Assembly (NCBI GenBank): GCA_963773665.1
Contig: CAVZBZ010000004.1
Span: 620,001-684,000 of the forward strand
DNA from: DATJLY01 sp963773665
Lineage (GTDB): Bacteria; Pseudomonadota; Alphaproteobacteria; ATCC43930; CGMCC-115725
Direction of reading: 5' to 3'
DNA length: 64,000 nucleotides
Shown here: piece by piece, positions 27,222 to 37,200 of the stretch
Numbering within the stretch: position 1 is the stretch's first letter
How the letters are laid out: each line of letters opens with the position of its first letter
The notes under the pieces: generated by a model
Databases searched by the model: none
What the model was told of the DNA's origin: nothing
The model's input: only the letters and a program-made list of their open reading frames with translations
Position numbers and translations under genes: made by a program

Positions 27222-29272
27222 AACTCAGCTTCATCGAGGTCTCCGGCTTTCGCGGTTTTCGCGAAAAGCTTCGCGTTGAGTTGGACTCCGCATTCACTGT
27301 CATCTGTGGCCGCAACGGCACGGGTAAGAGTACCCTTTGCGACGCTATCGAATTCGAACTCACGGGTGCGATCGACAAATACCGGGTCGAAAAGGCTGCC
27401 AGGGAGTCTTTGGCCGACTATCTGTGGTGGCGAGGTGATGGCATCGCGCCCGCCTATTACGTCTCGCTGGGATTTCGAGACGAGAGCGGCGTCAACTTCA
27501 TTGTGACGCGGAGCCGCGAGACGGGCGCCGATACAACCGCTGCACAATTGGAATCCGCCCTGTGCACCGGCAATGCTCTGCCCAACGATGCGATCCGGCA
27601 GATGGTACGCACCTCGCTCATTCGCGACGAATGGATCGCCGGATTGAGCCTAGATCTTACCGAGACCGAACGGTTCGAAGTGGTACGTACCGCCCTAGGC
27701 GCGATCAGCGGCCCGAACTATCCGGAGAAAGCGAAAAACATCCAGTCGCTCGTCAACGCGTCACTTTCGCGTGCAAACGTGGTGTACGAGAAAGCGCGCG
27801 AAGATTTAAACAATGCGCTTGCGCGGCTGGCGCAAGCTCGCGATGCCGCATCACGTTTGGGGGACATCTCCGTCGCGATGGCTCGGATCGATGCGGAAAT
27901 CAGCAATCCCGCCGATCCGCTGGCGGACAAAATAACGGCCGCGCGGGCGGTACTCACTCGCGAGCGCCTGCGTCTCAATGGTCTTGGCGAGGCAATATCG
28001 CAGCTCCGTGAATTGATCTTGTTCCGGAAAGACATCGATGCCGAGCATCTCGATGCCAACCTCCAGGTTGCGGCGCAGCGCCGCGACGAGGCTCAGCAAC
28101 GAGTTACCACCGCCGAGACCGCGATTGCGCAGGCCCAACAGCGTTTGGCCGCAGAGCGAGAGGTTGACTCGCTTGCGGCCTCCTTGTCGCGCTTAATAAC
28201 CCACGGCGAACACCTTGGCTTGGATGACGGCCATTGTCCGCTTTGCGCGGCTGCGCGCAGTTCAGAAGAATTTGCTGCCGGCGTGGCCAAGGCGCGCGCC
28301 CGGCTCAATGCCTTGGGTGTGGACGCATCCTCGGCTGAGAACGACCTAGCAAGCGTTACGCAGGCGGTTGTATCCGTACGCTCACAACTACTGGTTCTTG
28401 AAGCGGCGTTCGACGCGCTCGATGCCCAACGGCGACGGCTCCGTTACCGCGAAGAGACGCACATAGAACTATTCGACCGCTACCAGCTCGACCATAAGCT
28501 CGCCAACGATCTTTCCGGTCTTGAGCACCAAGCCGAGCACGAGCGTAATCGGCTGATAAACCTTGAACGCGCTATCCTCACTTTGGACGCGTCGTTGTCC
28601 GTGCAGCAAATCGGAAATCTCGAAGAACGGGTGCGAGGGTTGCGCGCCGAAGTCGATCGCTCGGCCGATGCGGCTGCGCGCGGCCAACGGGCGGCCACAC
28701 AAGCCAAGACGCTAGAAAGGGGCGTACTCCGCGCCGCCGGCGAGATCATCGATGAGCGATTGGCACTCATCAATCCGTTATTGAACGAACTCTACCAGCG
28801 GCTCCGCCCGCATGCGGAATGGCGCAGTATCGAATATAGTCTACGCGGAGACATTCGCCGTTTTCTCAGCCTTCGCGTTGGCAATAACCTCAATCCCCAA
28901 TTCGTATTCAGTAGCGGCCAGCGCCGGGCGGCTGGTCTGGCTTTTCTATTGTCCGTGCACCTAGCGCGGTCGTGGTGTCGTTGGAAAACATTGATCCTGG
29001 ACGATCCCGTGCAGCACATCGATGATTATCGCGCGTTAAATCTGGTGGAGATTCTTTCCGCGTTTCGGCTCTCCGATCGGCAGATTATCTGCGCCGTGGA
29101 AGACCGGGCTCTCGCCGAACTTCTTTGTCGCCGCCTGGGCACGGCGGAAAGTGCCGGTCAACGTATCGATCTCGAACTTGAAACGAGCGGCATTGTTGCC
29201 GTGCAAACTGGCATACCGCCGTTACCGAAAGCGGTCCTACCCCGGCCAAATGTTGAACGTGTTGCTGGCTGA
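27218..29272 (+). CDS. Rad50/SMC-like ABC ATPase with CxxC hook, ABC-three-component-like
   Basis: A 684-residue ATPase. Walker A GRNGTGKS is at residues 31-38. Two long coiled-coil arms flank a CPLC hook at residues 340-343. The ABC signature SSGQRR is near 565-570 and Walker B LILDD at 592-596, followed by a P-x-x-H-I-D-D segment as in RecF/Rad50-type enzymes. The hook suggests zinc-mediated dimerisation through the coiled coils. It ends a three-gene operon with 1-bp and 4-bp overlaps. Family knowledge: such ATPases sense DNA or nucleoprotein structures; here it probably controls the SIR2 effector. Confidence 0.85.
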   Translation: MKLSFIEVSGFRGFREKLRVELDSAFTVICGRNGTGKSTLCDAIEFELTGAIDKYRVEKAARESLADYLWWRGDGIAPAYYVSLGFRDESGVNFIVTRSRETGADTTAAQLESALCTGNALPNDAIRQMVRTSLIRDEWIAGLSLDLTETERFEVVRTALGAISGPNYPEKAKNIQSLVNASLSRANVVYEKAREDLNNALARLAQARDAASRLGDISVAMARIDAEISNPADPLADKITAARAVLTRERLRLNGLGEAISQLRELILFRKDIDAEHLDANLQVAAQRRDEAQQRVTTAETAIAQAQQRLAAEREVDSLAASLSRLITHGEHLGLDDGHCPLCAAARSSEEFAAGVAKARARLNALGVDASSAENDLASVTQAVVSVRSQLLVLEAAFDALDAQRRRLRYREETHIELFDRYQLDHKLANDLSGLEHQAEHERNRLINLERAILTLDASLSVQQIGNLEERVRGLRAEVDRSADAAARGQRAATQAKTLERGVLRAAGEIIDERLALINPLLNELYQRLRPHAEWRSIEYSLRGDIRRFLSLRVGNNLNPQFVFSSGQRRAAGLAFLLSVHLARSWCRWKTLILDDPVQHIDDYRALNLVEILSAFRLSDRQIICAVEDRALAELLCRRLGTAESAGQRIDLELETSGIVAVQTGIPPLPKAVLPRPNVERVAG

Positions 29273-29426
29273 TTGAGGGTGGCAACGTATGTCGGTCCTT
29301 GGTCAATCTGCGAAGAACGGCGCGCTGCGCGACCGGTCCGCTTGTGTTCTGACCTCGGAAGACCGCAGGGTTTGATGTCGTCGGCAGTGCTGTCATCGTC
29401 CCGCATAGCCAGCAACGGAGGCACAA

Positions 29427-29675
29427 ATGCACGGCGAACCAATTTCCGAGCGCACTCGCGCCGGTCTTCAATACGTAATTCCCGGTGCCGAGCGCCGAGA
29501 AAATCCCAGCGGTCGCAACACTATCCGCGCAGAGGGTGCACAGCTTGTCATTCCTGGTGCAGAGCGGATCTCGGTGCGCGAGCTATTGCAGCGCCGGATG
29601 ATGCAGGGGATCGCATCGCGTCGCGGGCAGCGCTCTGTGGATGCAACGCCGCTGTTTGGGCCGAGGACGGAGTGA
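29427..29675 (+). CDS. Small protein with duplicated VIPGAER motif
   Basis: An 82-residue basic protein. A good CGGAGG ribosome-binding site precedes ATG 29427. Two copies of (Y/L)VIPGAER occur 23 residues apart (about residues 16-23 and 40-47), each followed by charged helices. No family is recognised with confidence. It follows the ABC ATPase by 154 bp on the same strand and could be an island accessory gene. Confidence 0.5.
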   Translation: MHGEPISERTRAGLQYVIPGAERRENPSGRNTIRAEGAQLVIPGAERISVRELLQRRMMQGIASRRGQRSVDATPLFGPRTE

Positions 29676-29757
29676 TTCCGATATGCCCGAGGGGGTCGAA
29701 GCGCCCCTCGCGTTGGAGCCGCCCGAGCGCTCACCGTGACGCGTGCGACGGCGTGGC

Positions 29758-29943
29758 CTAGGATTTCGATAGGACGTCCCGTTGTTTGATCAAGGAGGCG
29801 AGATTCGCCTCCTGTTCCGCAATACGTTCGGCGGTGAGGTCTTCATCTGCGGCCCCGGATCTTGCGGCGGCCTCGTCCTGCCGAACGTTTACGCGCCTAT
29901 CCGATTGGCCCGCGCGTCGGCAATGTTCGCAACGACGATCCAT
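29758..29943 (-). CDS. Possible small zinc-knuckle/coiled-coil protein
   Basis: A 61-residue frame with CEHC near the N-terminus and a helical, charged C-terminus (LTAERIAEQEANLASLIKQR) that looks like a genuine coiled-coil end. No clear ribosome-binding site is seen. It may be a real small gene or chance. Confidence 0.3.
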   Translation of the reverse strand: MDRRCEHCRRAGQSDRRVNVRQDEAAARSGAADEDLTAERIAEQEANLASLIKQRDVLSKS

Positions 29944-29974
29944 CGTTACTCGACGCCATTAAGTCCGTCGCAAT

Positions 29975-30253
29975 ATGAGAAGCTTTACGCCAGGACACCT
30001 GTTGGCTGCCGAACGTAAGACGCTACGCGAGGTGGCGCTTGCCTACCGCCGCACCTATCGCCGGACAAAGGCCGAGGGCAAGAGACCCGAAGTCATGCAC
30101 CACGAAGCGTATGAGGCAGCAGTTGGCGAGTACATGAGCCGCGTTCCGGAGGAGAGTCCCGAGCGGCTCGTTGCCGCCAAGCGTGTCAGCGAGATGATCG
30201 CCGCAGCGGTGAACACGGATCCGCAATGGTTCTGGCACGGGCCCGATGTTTGA
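29975..30253 (+). CDS. Small hypothetical island protein
   Basis: A 92-residue charged helical protein beginning MRSFTPGHLLAAERKTL and ending with WFWHGPDV. It starts a run of closely spaced plus-strand genes (overlapping or near the Rap1a-like, small helical and S1/P1 genes). No motif suggests a function. Confidence 0.55.
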   Translation: MRSFTPGHLLAAERKTLREVALAYRRTYRRTKAEGKRPEVMHHEAYEAAVGEYMSRVPEESPERLVAAKRVSEMIAAAVNTDPQWFWHGPDV

Positions 30254-30278
30254 TCGCGCATTACGGCAGGTGGACCGC

Positions 30279-30641
30279 ATGCGAATTTCAGCCCTCGAAT
30301 GCCTATTGCTGCTGGCCCCGGCGCTAGCCATGGCGCAAGACGTACCACCGAACGAATACAAGGTGTCGCCGGAATCCCTAAAGGGATGGTGCGATGTCCC
30401 ATCGGTATCGGCGTGCGCGATGTACGTTACTGGAGTGATGGAAGGAACCCGTGAAGCCATGCGCTCGTTGGGACTGCCAGCGCCATTCTGCTTCAATCAT
30501 CCCGTTGCGCCTGGCGAACTGGCGTTGATTATGCGGAAATATCTGAACGATCACTCCGGCAATCTGACCGACACGGCCGCCACCGAAATCGTGGCCGCGC
30601 TCAGATCGACGTTCCCGTGCCGCGGCGACCGCCAGCTTTGA
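30279..30641 (+). CDS. Rap1a/Tai-like secreted small protein
   Basis: A 120-residue protein with a signal peptide (residues 1-18, ALAMA-QD) and the pattern of the Rap1a/Tai immunity family: a first cysteine in KGWCDV, CAMYVTGVMEG, then PFCF and a KYL...H helix, ending in FPCRG. The four cysteines probably form two disulfides in the periplasm. Family members neutralise type VI amidase toxins, but many are orphans, as here. ATG 30279 is chosen because it begins the signal peptide. Confidence 0.65.
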   Translation: MRISALECLLLLAPALAMAQDVPPNEYKVSPESLKGWCDVPSVSACAMYVTGVMEGTREAMRSLGLPAPFCFNHPVAPGELALIMRKYLNDHSGNLTDTAATEIVAALRSTFPCRGDRQL

Positions 30642-30653
30642 TGGTGTGTGCCC

Positions 30654-30857
30654 ATGATCGCCGACATGGATATCTGGCGCGCGGCAAATCTCCTTGTGAA
30701 GCAACACGGCGATGACGCTGCGATCGTTGCGGCCCAGCGCGCCGATGAACTGCTTGCGTCCGGCGACATGGACGGCGAGATCGTTTGGATGCGGATCCTT
30801 GCCGCGGTAAAGGAGCTTCAACGCGGCGAGCGTCAACCGGACGAGGCGGTGAACTGA
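30654..30857 (+). CDS. Small helical protein (DUF6961-like)
   Basis: A 67-residue protein with DIWRAANLLVKQHG and AIVAAQRADELLASGD, a pattern found in small proteobacterial proteins of unknown function, often in prophage or island DNA. Its stop overlaps the start of the S1/P1 nuclease gene (TGATG), so the two were translationally coupled. Confidence 0.6.
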   Translation: MIADMDIWRAANLLVKQHGDDAAIVAAQRADELLASGDMDGEIVWMRILAAVKELQRGERQPDEAVN

Positions 30858-31647
30858 TGCAGATGCGCGCGTTCCTCGCCTCGCTTCTGCTGTTGCTCGT
30901 CATGTGCGCCGACGCGCTGGCGTGGGGATCAGAAGGCCATCGCATCATCGCCGACATCGCCGAGCAATATCTCGAACCCGCGACGGCGCGTCAGGTCAGA
31001 GACCTTCTGGCGGTCGAAATCCAACGACACTCGCGGAAGTTTCGAATTGGCCGATGAGATCAGGCCGCAGCGCCGCAGACGGCGCCCTGGCACTTCGTGG
31101 ACATACCGCTCCAGGCCTCTGGGTACGATGCGTCGCGGGACTGTCCTCGCGGTGCCTGTGTCGTGGCACAGATAGACCGCTTCGTGGCCGAGCTGCGCGA
31201 CCAGCACCTGCCGCCGCGACAGCGCCTCGAAGCCCTCAAGTTCGTGGTTCACTTCATCGGCGACGTGCACCAGCCACTGCACGCGTCGGACAACAACGAT
31301 CGCGGCGGCAACAACGTGAAGGTGCTTTTCGACGGTCGGGCCACAAATTTGCACGCGGTCTGGGATACCTGGCTTCTCGCACCGGCCGTCGCGGGCGATG
31401 GGCGGTCCTATGCCCTGCGGCTCTTCCACTCAATCACGCCGGCCGAGATCGCGGCGTGGCGCGGTGGGTCATGAACTGACTGGGCGAACGAAAGCCACGA
31501 TGTCGCTCGCAGAGTAATCTACGGGGAATTGCCTCACAGTGGGACGCTTCCGGCTAGCTATGAGGCTGCGGCGCTGCCGATCGTCAACGACCACTGGAAA
31601 AAGCTGGCGTGAGGCTGGCGATGGTGCTGAACCTCGTGCTGAGGTAG
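30857..31647 (+). pseudogene. S1/P1-type nuclease, broken by four -1 shifts and one in-frame stop
   Basis: Stitching the frames restores a full secreted S1/P1 nuclease: signal peptide, mature N-terminal Trp in AWGSEGHR, WHFVDIP, the zinc-binding core VHFIGDVHQPLH and NLHAVWDT. Missing bases are needed near 31019 (GAAATCC), 31050, 31072 and in the A-run at 31598-31602; TGA at 31472-31474 interrupts TDWANESHD. The C-terminus then reads to TAG at 31645. Zinc-dependent cleavage of single-stranded nucleic acid is the family role. As read, only about 67 residues of the first frame would be made. Confidence 0.85.
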
Positions 31648-31820
31648 CGGTGGAACGTGCGAGCATTGTGTATGATAATCTTTCTACAGACGCGGTGATT
31701 GCTGAGCTTGGTGGAGGCACGTTGGTCGTACGGCCAATATCACCAGATCAAACCGCCTTCATTCCGCACTAGAAATTTTGGTAGCGGATTGGAGACGGGC
31801 GATTCAGTCTACGACTGATA

Positions 31821-31922
31821 TCAGAATTCGGCCCTATCAATCGATATTGCGATGTGCAGCCCTACACAAGCGAAGTGCAAAATGACGACCAAAACCACCA
31901 CGCCAGCAAATCCGCCTGCCAT
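31821..31922 (-). CDS. Possible 33-residue hydrophobic peptide
   Basis: ATG 31922, preceded by GGAAGGTG at a suitable distance, opens a 33-codon frame. It encodes one predicted membrane helix (VVVLVVILHFACVGLHIAI) and a short charged tail. The size and layout resemble small membrane peptides, including type I toxins. It is divergent from the mod gene. Chance occurrence is possible. Confidence 0.3.
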   Translation of the reverse strand: MAGGFAGVVVLVVILHFACVGLHIAISIDRAEF

Positions 31923-31953
31923 TGCGTGAACACCTTCCCGGCTTGTCCCGGCT

Positions 31954-34233
31954 GTGGGGGACCTCGCCATCACCCTTGACGTCGAGCCGCGCAAGCCGCG
32001 CCTTGCGTGGCAGGGCATGGAACGCAAGGAACTGGCGGGCGGTTCCAACGCAAGTGGTCGAGATTGTCCGGCCAGGCCGCGCGGTTGAGCGCAAAGAAGA
32101 GTTGGACCTCGGGGCCCGCGCCGCCGCTCGGGCTGAGCTGTTGCGGCCCGAGAACCGGCTCATATGGACAAACGACAATCTCGTCGCGCTACAGACGCTC
32201 CTCGACGAACGCGATCCCAAGACCAAGGATTATCGCTACCGGGGAAAGGTTGACCTCGTCTACATTGACCCCCCGTTCATGGTGAACAATGATTTCCGAG
32301 CCGACAATGCCATCGACATTGAGCTGGACGATGAAGCGAATGTCCAGGCGCGCAAGGAACCGTCACTTGTAGAAATCATCGCCTATAAGGACACTTGGCG
32401 TCAGGGGCTCGACAGCTTTGTCTCCATGCTGCGAGCACGGCTCGTGCTGCTCAAGCAGTTTCTTAGACCTACCGGCAGCATCTATGTCCACCTCGATTGG
32501 CACGCCGTTCATTATGTGAAGGTGTTGATGGATGAGGTCTTTGGTTACGAAAATTTCGTCAACGAAATCATCTGGCGACGGCAGACAGCACACAATGACT
32601 TGGCGCAGGGAGCGAAGCACCTTGGGCGTACACACGACACCCTGCTGCTTTACGCTGCTGGTCCCAACTTCTTCGTCAGCCCCGTATACGCACCGTACGA
32701 AGCGAGCTATGTCGATCTCACTATAATGCGATGGACGCGAAGCACCGCGGTATCAGCTCGGAGACATTACTGGGCGCGGAGGTGCTGCGAAAGGAAATGC
32801 CTTTTATAATCTGCTTGGGCACGAACGATATTGGGCTATTGCCCCTGACGCAGCGAAGAGCTTGGTGGCCAAGGGGTTAATTGTTCAGTCTTCTCCGGGT
32901 GCTGTGCCTCGCTTTAAGCGCTATCTGGACGAGATGCCGGGCATACCCCTCCAGGATTTCTGGACGGATATCAATCCGATCAATTCGATGGCGGCGGAAT
33001 CCCTTGGATATCCAACGCAGAAGCCCATGAGCCTCCTAGAGCGAATCGTGGCTTTATCTTCGCCGCCGGGTGGTCTAGTGCTCGACTGTTTCATCGGTAG
33101 CGGGACCACGGCCGAAGCCGCCGAGCGTCTCGGCCGCCGCTGGATCGGCATTGACAACGGAAAATACGGCATTCATCTCGCGCGCAAACGACTCATTCAG
33201 CTTCATGGTCAGCCTCGCCCGCCAGAGAAGCCTATGCATGACTATTTCGAGTGCACGCACTGCAGGACAATCGAACAAGGAGAGGCTCCAAAAAAGTCCA
33301 GGCCCATTTCACGTCCGTCCATTCACCATCGAGAACATGGGCGTTTACCAGAGGGCGTCCGAGTGGCAGGGCTTCCAGCAGCACCGGACTGCCTACCGAG
33401 ACGAGATGATTAGGGTGTTCGGTGGCGAGCCGGTAGAGCATTCGCCGCTTCTGCACGGTCGCAAGGGGAATGCCTGGGTCCATGTCGGCCCGCTCGACGC
33501 GCCAGTGTCGTCAGTGCAGGTCTGGTCCATCGCACGAGAGGCGCAACGCACCAGTACCAAGGCAGTCACGGTTCTCTCCGCCGATTTCGACACCCTCTCT
33601 GGCAGCGATAAGACGGACCTCCAAAAAAAGACTGGCGTCGCTATAACCATCCGCGTCATCCCGGCGAGCGCCATCGACGAGGTGAAGCGGCGCCTCGATC
33701 TCCTGCGAGCGAATCCGGACCTGGCGATCGAATCGACCGCCATCCCTGCGTTTTACTCACCACTTTCAATCATCTTGGAGGAACATGTCTCCGGGCGGAA
33801 CGTGGAACTGCGGCTCAAACGATGCGAGGTAGATATCGAGTCCTTCATTGCTAGCCAGCGGCCCATGTTGAAGCCAATCACCGAAAAGATGACGGACAAG
33901 GCCAAGAAGAAAGCCCTCGACGAGATCAAGCGATGGGAGAAGCGCGAGAAGGAGCTGAACGAATGGTTAGGCAAGGCGAAAAGTTGGCAAGCCTTTGTGG
34001 ACTTCTGGGCGATGGACTGGGACTACGGTCGCCACCTTGGTGACGATGAAAAGCCGATCTTCATTGCCGAATGGCAGAGTTTCCGCAGCCAGAGCGCGAA
34101 CGGGAACGCGGAGCTGACTTTCTCGGCCAAATTCAGCTATCCCGAGGCTGGCGTCTATCGGATTGCTGCGCGCGTCACGGACGTCTTCGGTAACGATGGC
34201 ATTGCCACCGTCGAAGTGGAAATTAAGCGGTGA
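31954..34233 (+). pseudogene. mod: Type III-like DNA methyltransferase (Mod), interrupted by four single-base shifts
   Basis: The stitched product is about 760 residues. A beta-class methyltransferase has DPPF (codons near 32267-32278) and, further on, FIGSGTTAEAA as the SAM motif. A C-terminal 300-residue domain is probably for target recognition and Res binding. Frames change near 32037 (extra G), 32719 (missing base), 32747 (missing base) and 33293 (A6 run, one extra A). Between shifts the frames are long and have no stops, and the joined residues (YVDLHYNAMD, RYQLGDITG, GNAFYNLLGHERYWAIAP) match the family. The start is a GTG at 31954 by homology of DVEPRKPRLAW. It overlaps res by 4 bp. 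Confidence 0.8.
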
Positions 34234-37200
34234 GCGCCAAACCTCTCCAGCAACAAGTCATCGATTCGGTGAAGCGTAGAGTAGACGCATGGCGTGGATT
34301 CCCACTAGGCCGCGCTGGAGACGCCTACCCAGACGAGTCAGCGCGCTATAGGGCAACAGCCGATGGCGAACGGGAAGTCTCCAACACCACATTGGTGCTG
34401 CTCCAGCACTGGTTCCGCCACGAACCGCACGTAATCGGAGTGGAGCCTTACACCATCGCCTTCAAATATTGGCCCCACCAGCGACGATTGGTCGAGACCT
34501 TCATATACCTGCATGAGGTGGTTGGTATTCGGCGCACGCAGGACCTCTACGCCCTCGCGGGCGTCGAGAAGATGGCCGACCAGCGCGATCCATGGACCAA
34601 GCTCGGCGGCCAACTCGCCACCGGTTCGGGCAAGACCAAGATGATGAGTCTTATCATTGCTTGGTCTTACTTGAACGCTGTATGTGAGCCTGACAACACG
34701 CTTGGCATTGGCCGCCACGCGATCCTCATCGCTCCCGGCCTTTTCGTGAAGGACAGGCTGCTCCAGGACTTCGCCCCAGTTCGGGACGCGTCGGTCTTCT
34801 CGGCCGACCCGGTAGTGCCACCCGAGCTAGAGCGGTTCTGGGATTTGAAAGTCTACGAGCCGAGTACCTGCCCCCGACAGCTCGATCCGGACGAGGGGGC
34901 GCTCGTGGTGACGAACTACCACCAGCTCCTCCGCTCGCGGGAAGACCTAGAGAAACCATCCGACCCGATGCTGGACCGGCAGACGCAAATCCTGTTCGGT
35001 GATCCTGAACCTGAGAAGTTGGAGGCGGTGAAGTCCCCGCTACTGGAAAGGTTCGCCAGGTCCAAGGGCATCCTCGTCCTTAACGACGAAGCACATCACG
35101 TCTGGGACGAGCCAGGCCATGCCGCGTTCGAGGAGAAGGCGAAGCAGAAGGCCGCCGCCAGCGACGAAGAGGCGGAGGCAATGGCTTGGATCAGGTCGAT
35201 CCGCAAGCTGAACGGGAGCGAGAACGCCCCCGGCCGTGTGGGGCTCCAGATAGACCTCTCGGCAACGCTCTTCCAAGAGACCGGAACGACCACCCAGACC
35301 AAAAAGAAGACGAAAGAGGGGCAACAAGACGTCCACTTCAAGGAGAACGAACTGTTCCGGCACACGGTTGTTACCTACGACCTCGCCGAGGCCATTCGAG
35401 ATGGGATCGTCAAAAAACCGATCCTGGAACGAGTGGAGGTAAAGAACGAGCGTACCGGCGAGCCGCTGCCACTGGTGCAGCTTGCGGCGCCGAATGCGTG
35501 GAAGAAATACGAACACCTCCTCGCCACCGGCATCGAACGGTGGAAGAAGGTTCGGGACCAACTTCGCGCGGAAGGAGACTCGCGGAAGCCGATTCTCTTT
35601 GTGCTGTGTAGTGACAAGGGCGAGGCTGCGGAAGTCGCCAACTTCCTCACATTCGGTCAGGCCACGCGCGACGATCTAATCGGCAAGCCATTGAAAGGCT
35701 ATGTCGCACCCCAGGATGGTGAAACACTCTTCATAGAAAACGGCGAAGACGGCATCCCTCGTTCGACGGTGGTGCAAATACACATCGGCCAGAAGGAAGA
35801 GTCCAACGAAGCCGAGTGGGAAAAGGTCCGCGCGGCTGTAAACGCTATCGACCGGGATGAAATCGAACATCTCGATGTCGACGGCAACATCGTGACGGTA
35901 CCTAACCCGTTCAATGTCGTCATCAGCGTGATGATGCTTAAAGAGGGATGGGATGTCCAGAACGTGAAGGTCATCGTTCCGTTGCGCCCGTGCGGCTCCC
36001 GGACGCTGACCGAGCAGACGCTCGGGCGTGGCCTGCGCAAGATGCACCGGCCAGAAATTCAAGATGACGGCTCAGCCGTGATGACGCCTGAGGAGCTATA
36101 CGTCATCGAACATCCGTCGTTCGAGGAAATCCTCGATCAGATCGACGACCTGATTGAGCGCAAGGGCAAAGATGAAATTGACCATCGGCCTGAGTACGTT
36201 GCGATACCGCCGGTTGAAGAGGAGGAGGCACGAGAGGCCGTCGATGTGCGCTTAGTCCGCGTTGGCGAACCTCGCTCTGGTGCTAGAGAGTGGCGCAGCG
36301 ATTTGAACGTTGGAAAGCTGCCCGGCTTGGCACCGCGCCTCCCGTGGCTTACCAGAATTGATAGCACGTTTATCAAAACCTGGCTCAAGACCGCGCTCCA
36401 GATGGGTGAGCGGGAAGGACAGGAGTTCACGTTGCCAGCCGAACCGTCTTACCGGGATTTTGATCACATAATTGAAATGGCCTACGCCATCCCGCTCCTT
36501 CGGGAATTGCGCGTCGCACACGCGCATAAGAACTCCGTAAAGGACGTGGTACGGGAGTTTTTGGAGCGCAAGACGTTCGCCCTGCCAGCGGGAATCCCGA
36601 TCCGCTTCGACGAAGTAGAGGATCCAGCCGACGCCACGATTGCTCTCGGAAATTTGTCACGACCAGAGGTGGTCGAGGCGGTACGAGGAGCGCTCCTCTT
36701 CCAATCCATGATGCGATTCAAGCATCGCTCCGGGCGGCCACAGCGGACCTCTCGGTGCGCCAAGTATCGCAGATCAACGGCTACCAGGCGCTGAGACAAA
36801 ACGTGCTGGAGCACCTCAAAAAGTCACCGTTCCAGCGCCTCGCTGGGACGAATCCGGAAGAGCGTCGAGTGGCCGTGCTTTTGGAAGACTCGCAGGACGT
36901 AATCGGCTGGGTATTTAACCACCGCCACGGTATCGGCTACTCCATTCCGTACGACTGGCAAGGCCATACCGCACACTATTTTCCTGATTTTGTTGTGCGC
37001 ACCAAATTCGGAGAAATCTTCCATAACGTGATCGTCGAAGTGAAGGGCAGGCTCGATGACAAGGACAAAGAAAAAGCGCGACGCGGTCGGCGGTGGTGCG
37101 AGATTCTCACCGAGAACGACGTTGAACCATGGCATTTCCTGATGCTTATGGAAAACACCGAACTCTCACGGAATGACATCACCTGGTGGGAGACCCGTTC

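Noticed and set aside
29273..29761. 162-codon frame overlapping the VIPGAER gene
   Set aside because: Ser/Arg-rich composition, no start signal and no family pattern; the 29427 frame has the ribosome-binding site.
33288..33297. Programmed frameshifting at the A6 run in mod
   Set aside because: The run is short, there is no downstream structure or stop arrangement typical of programmed sites, and three other shifts occur in the same gene.
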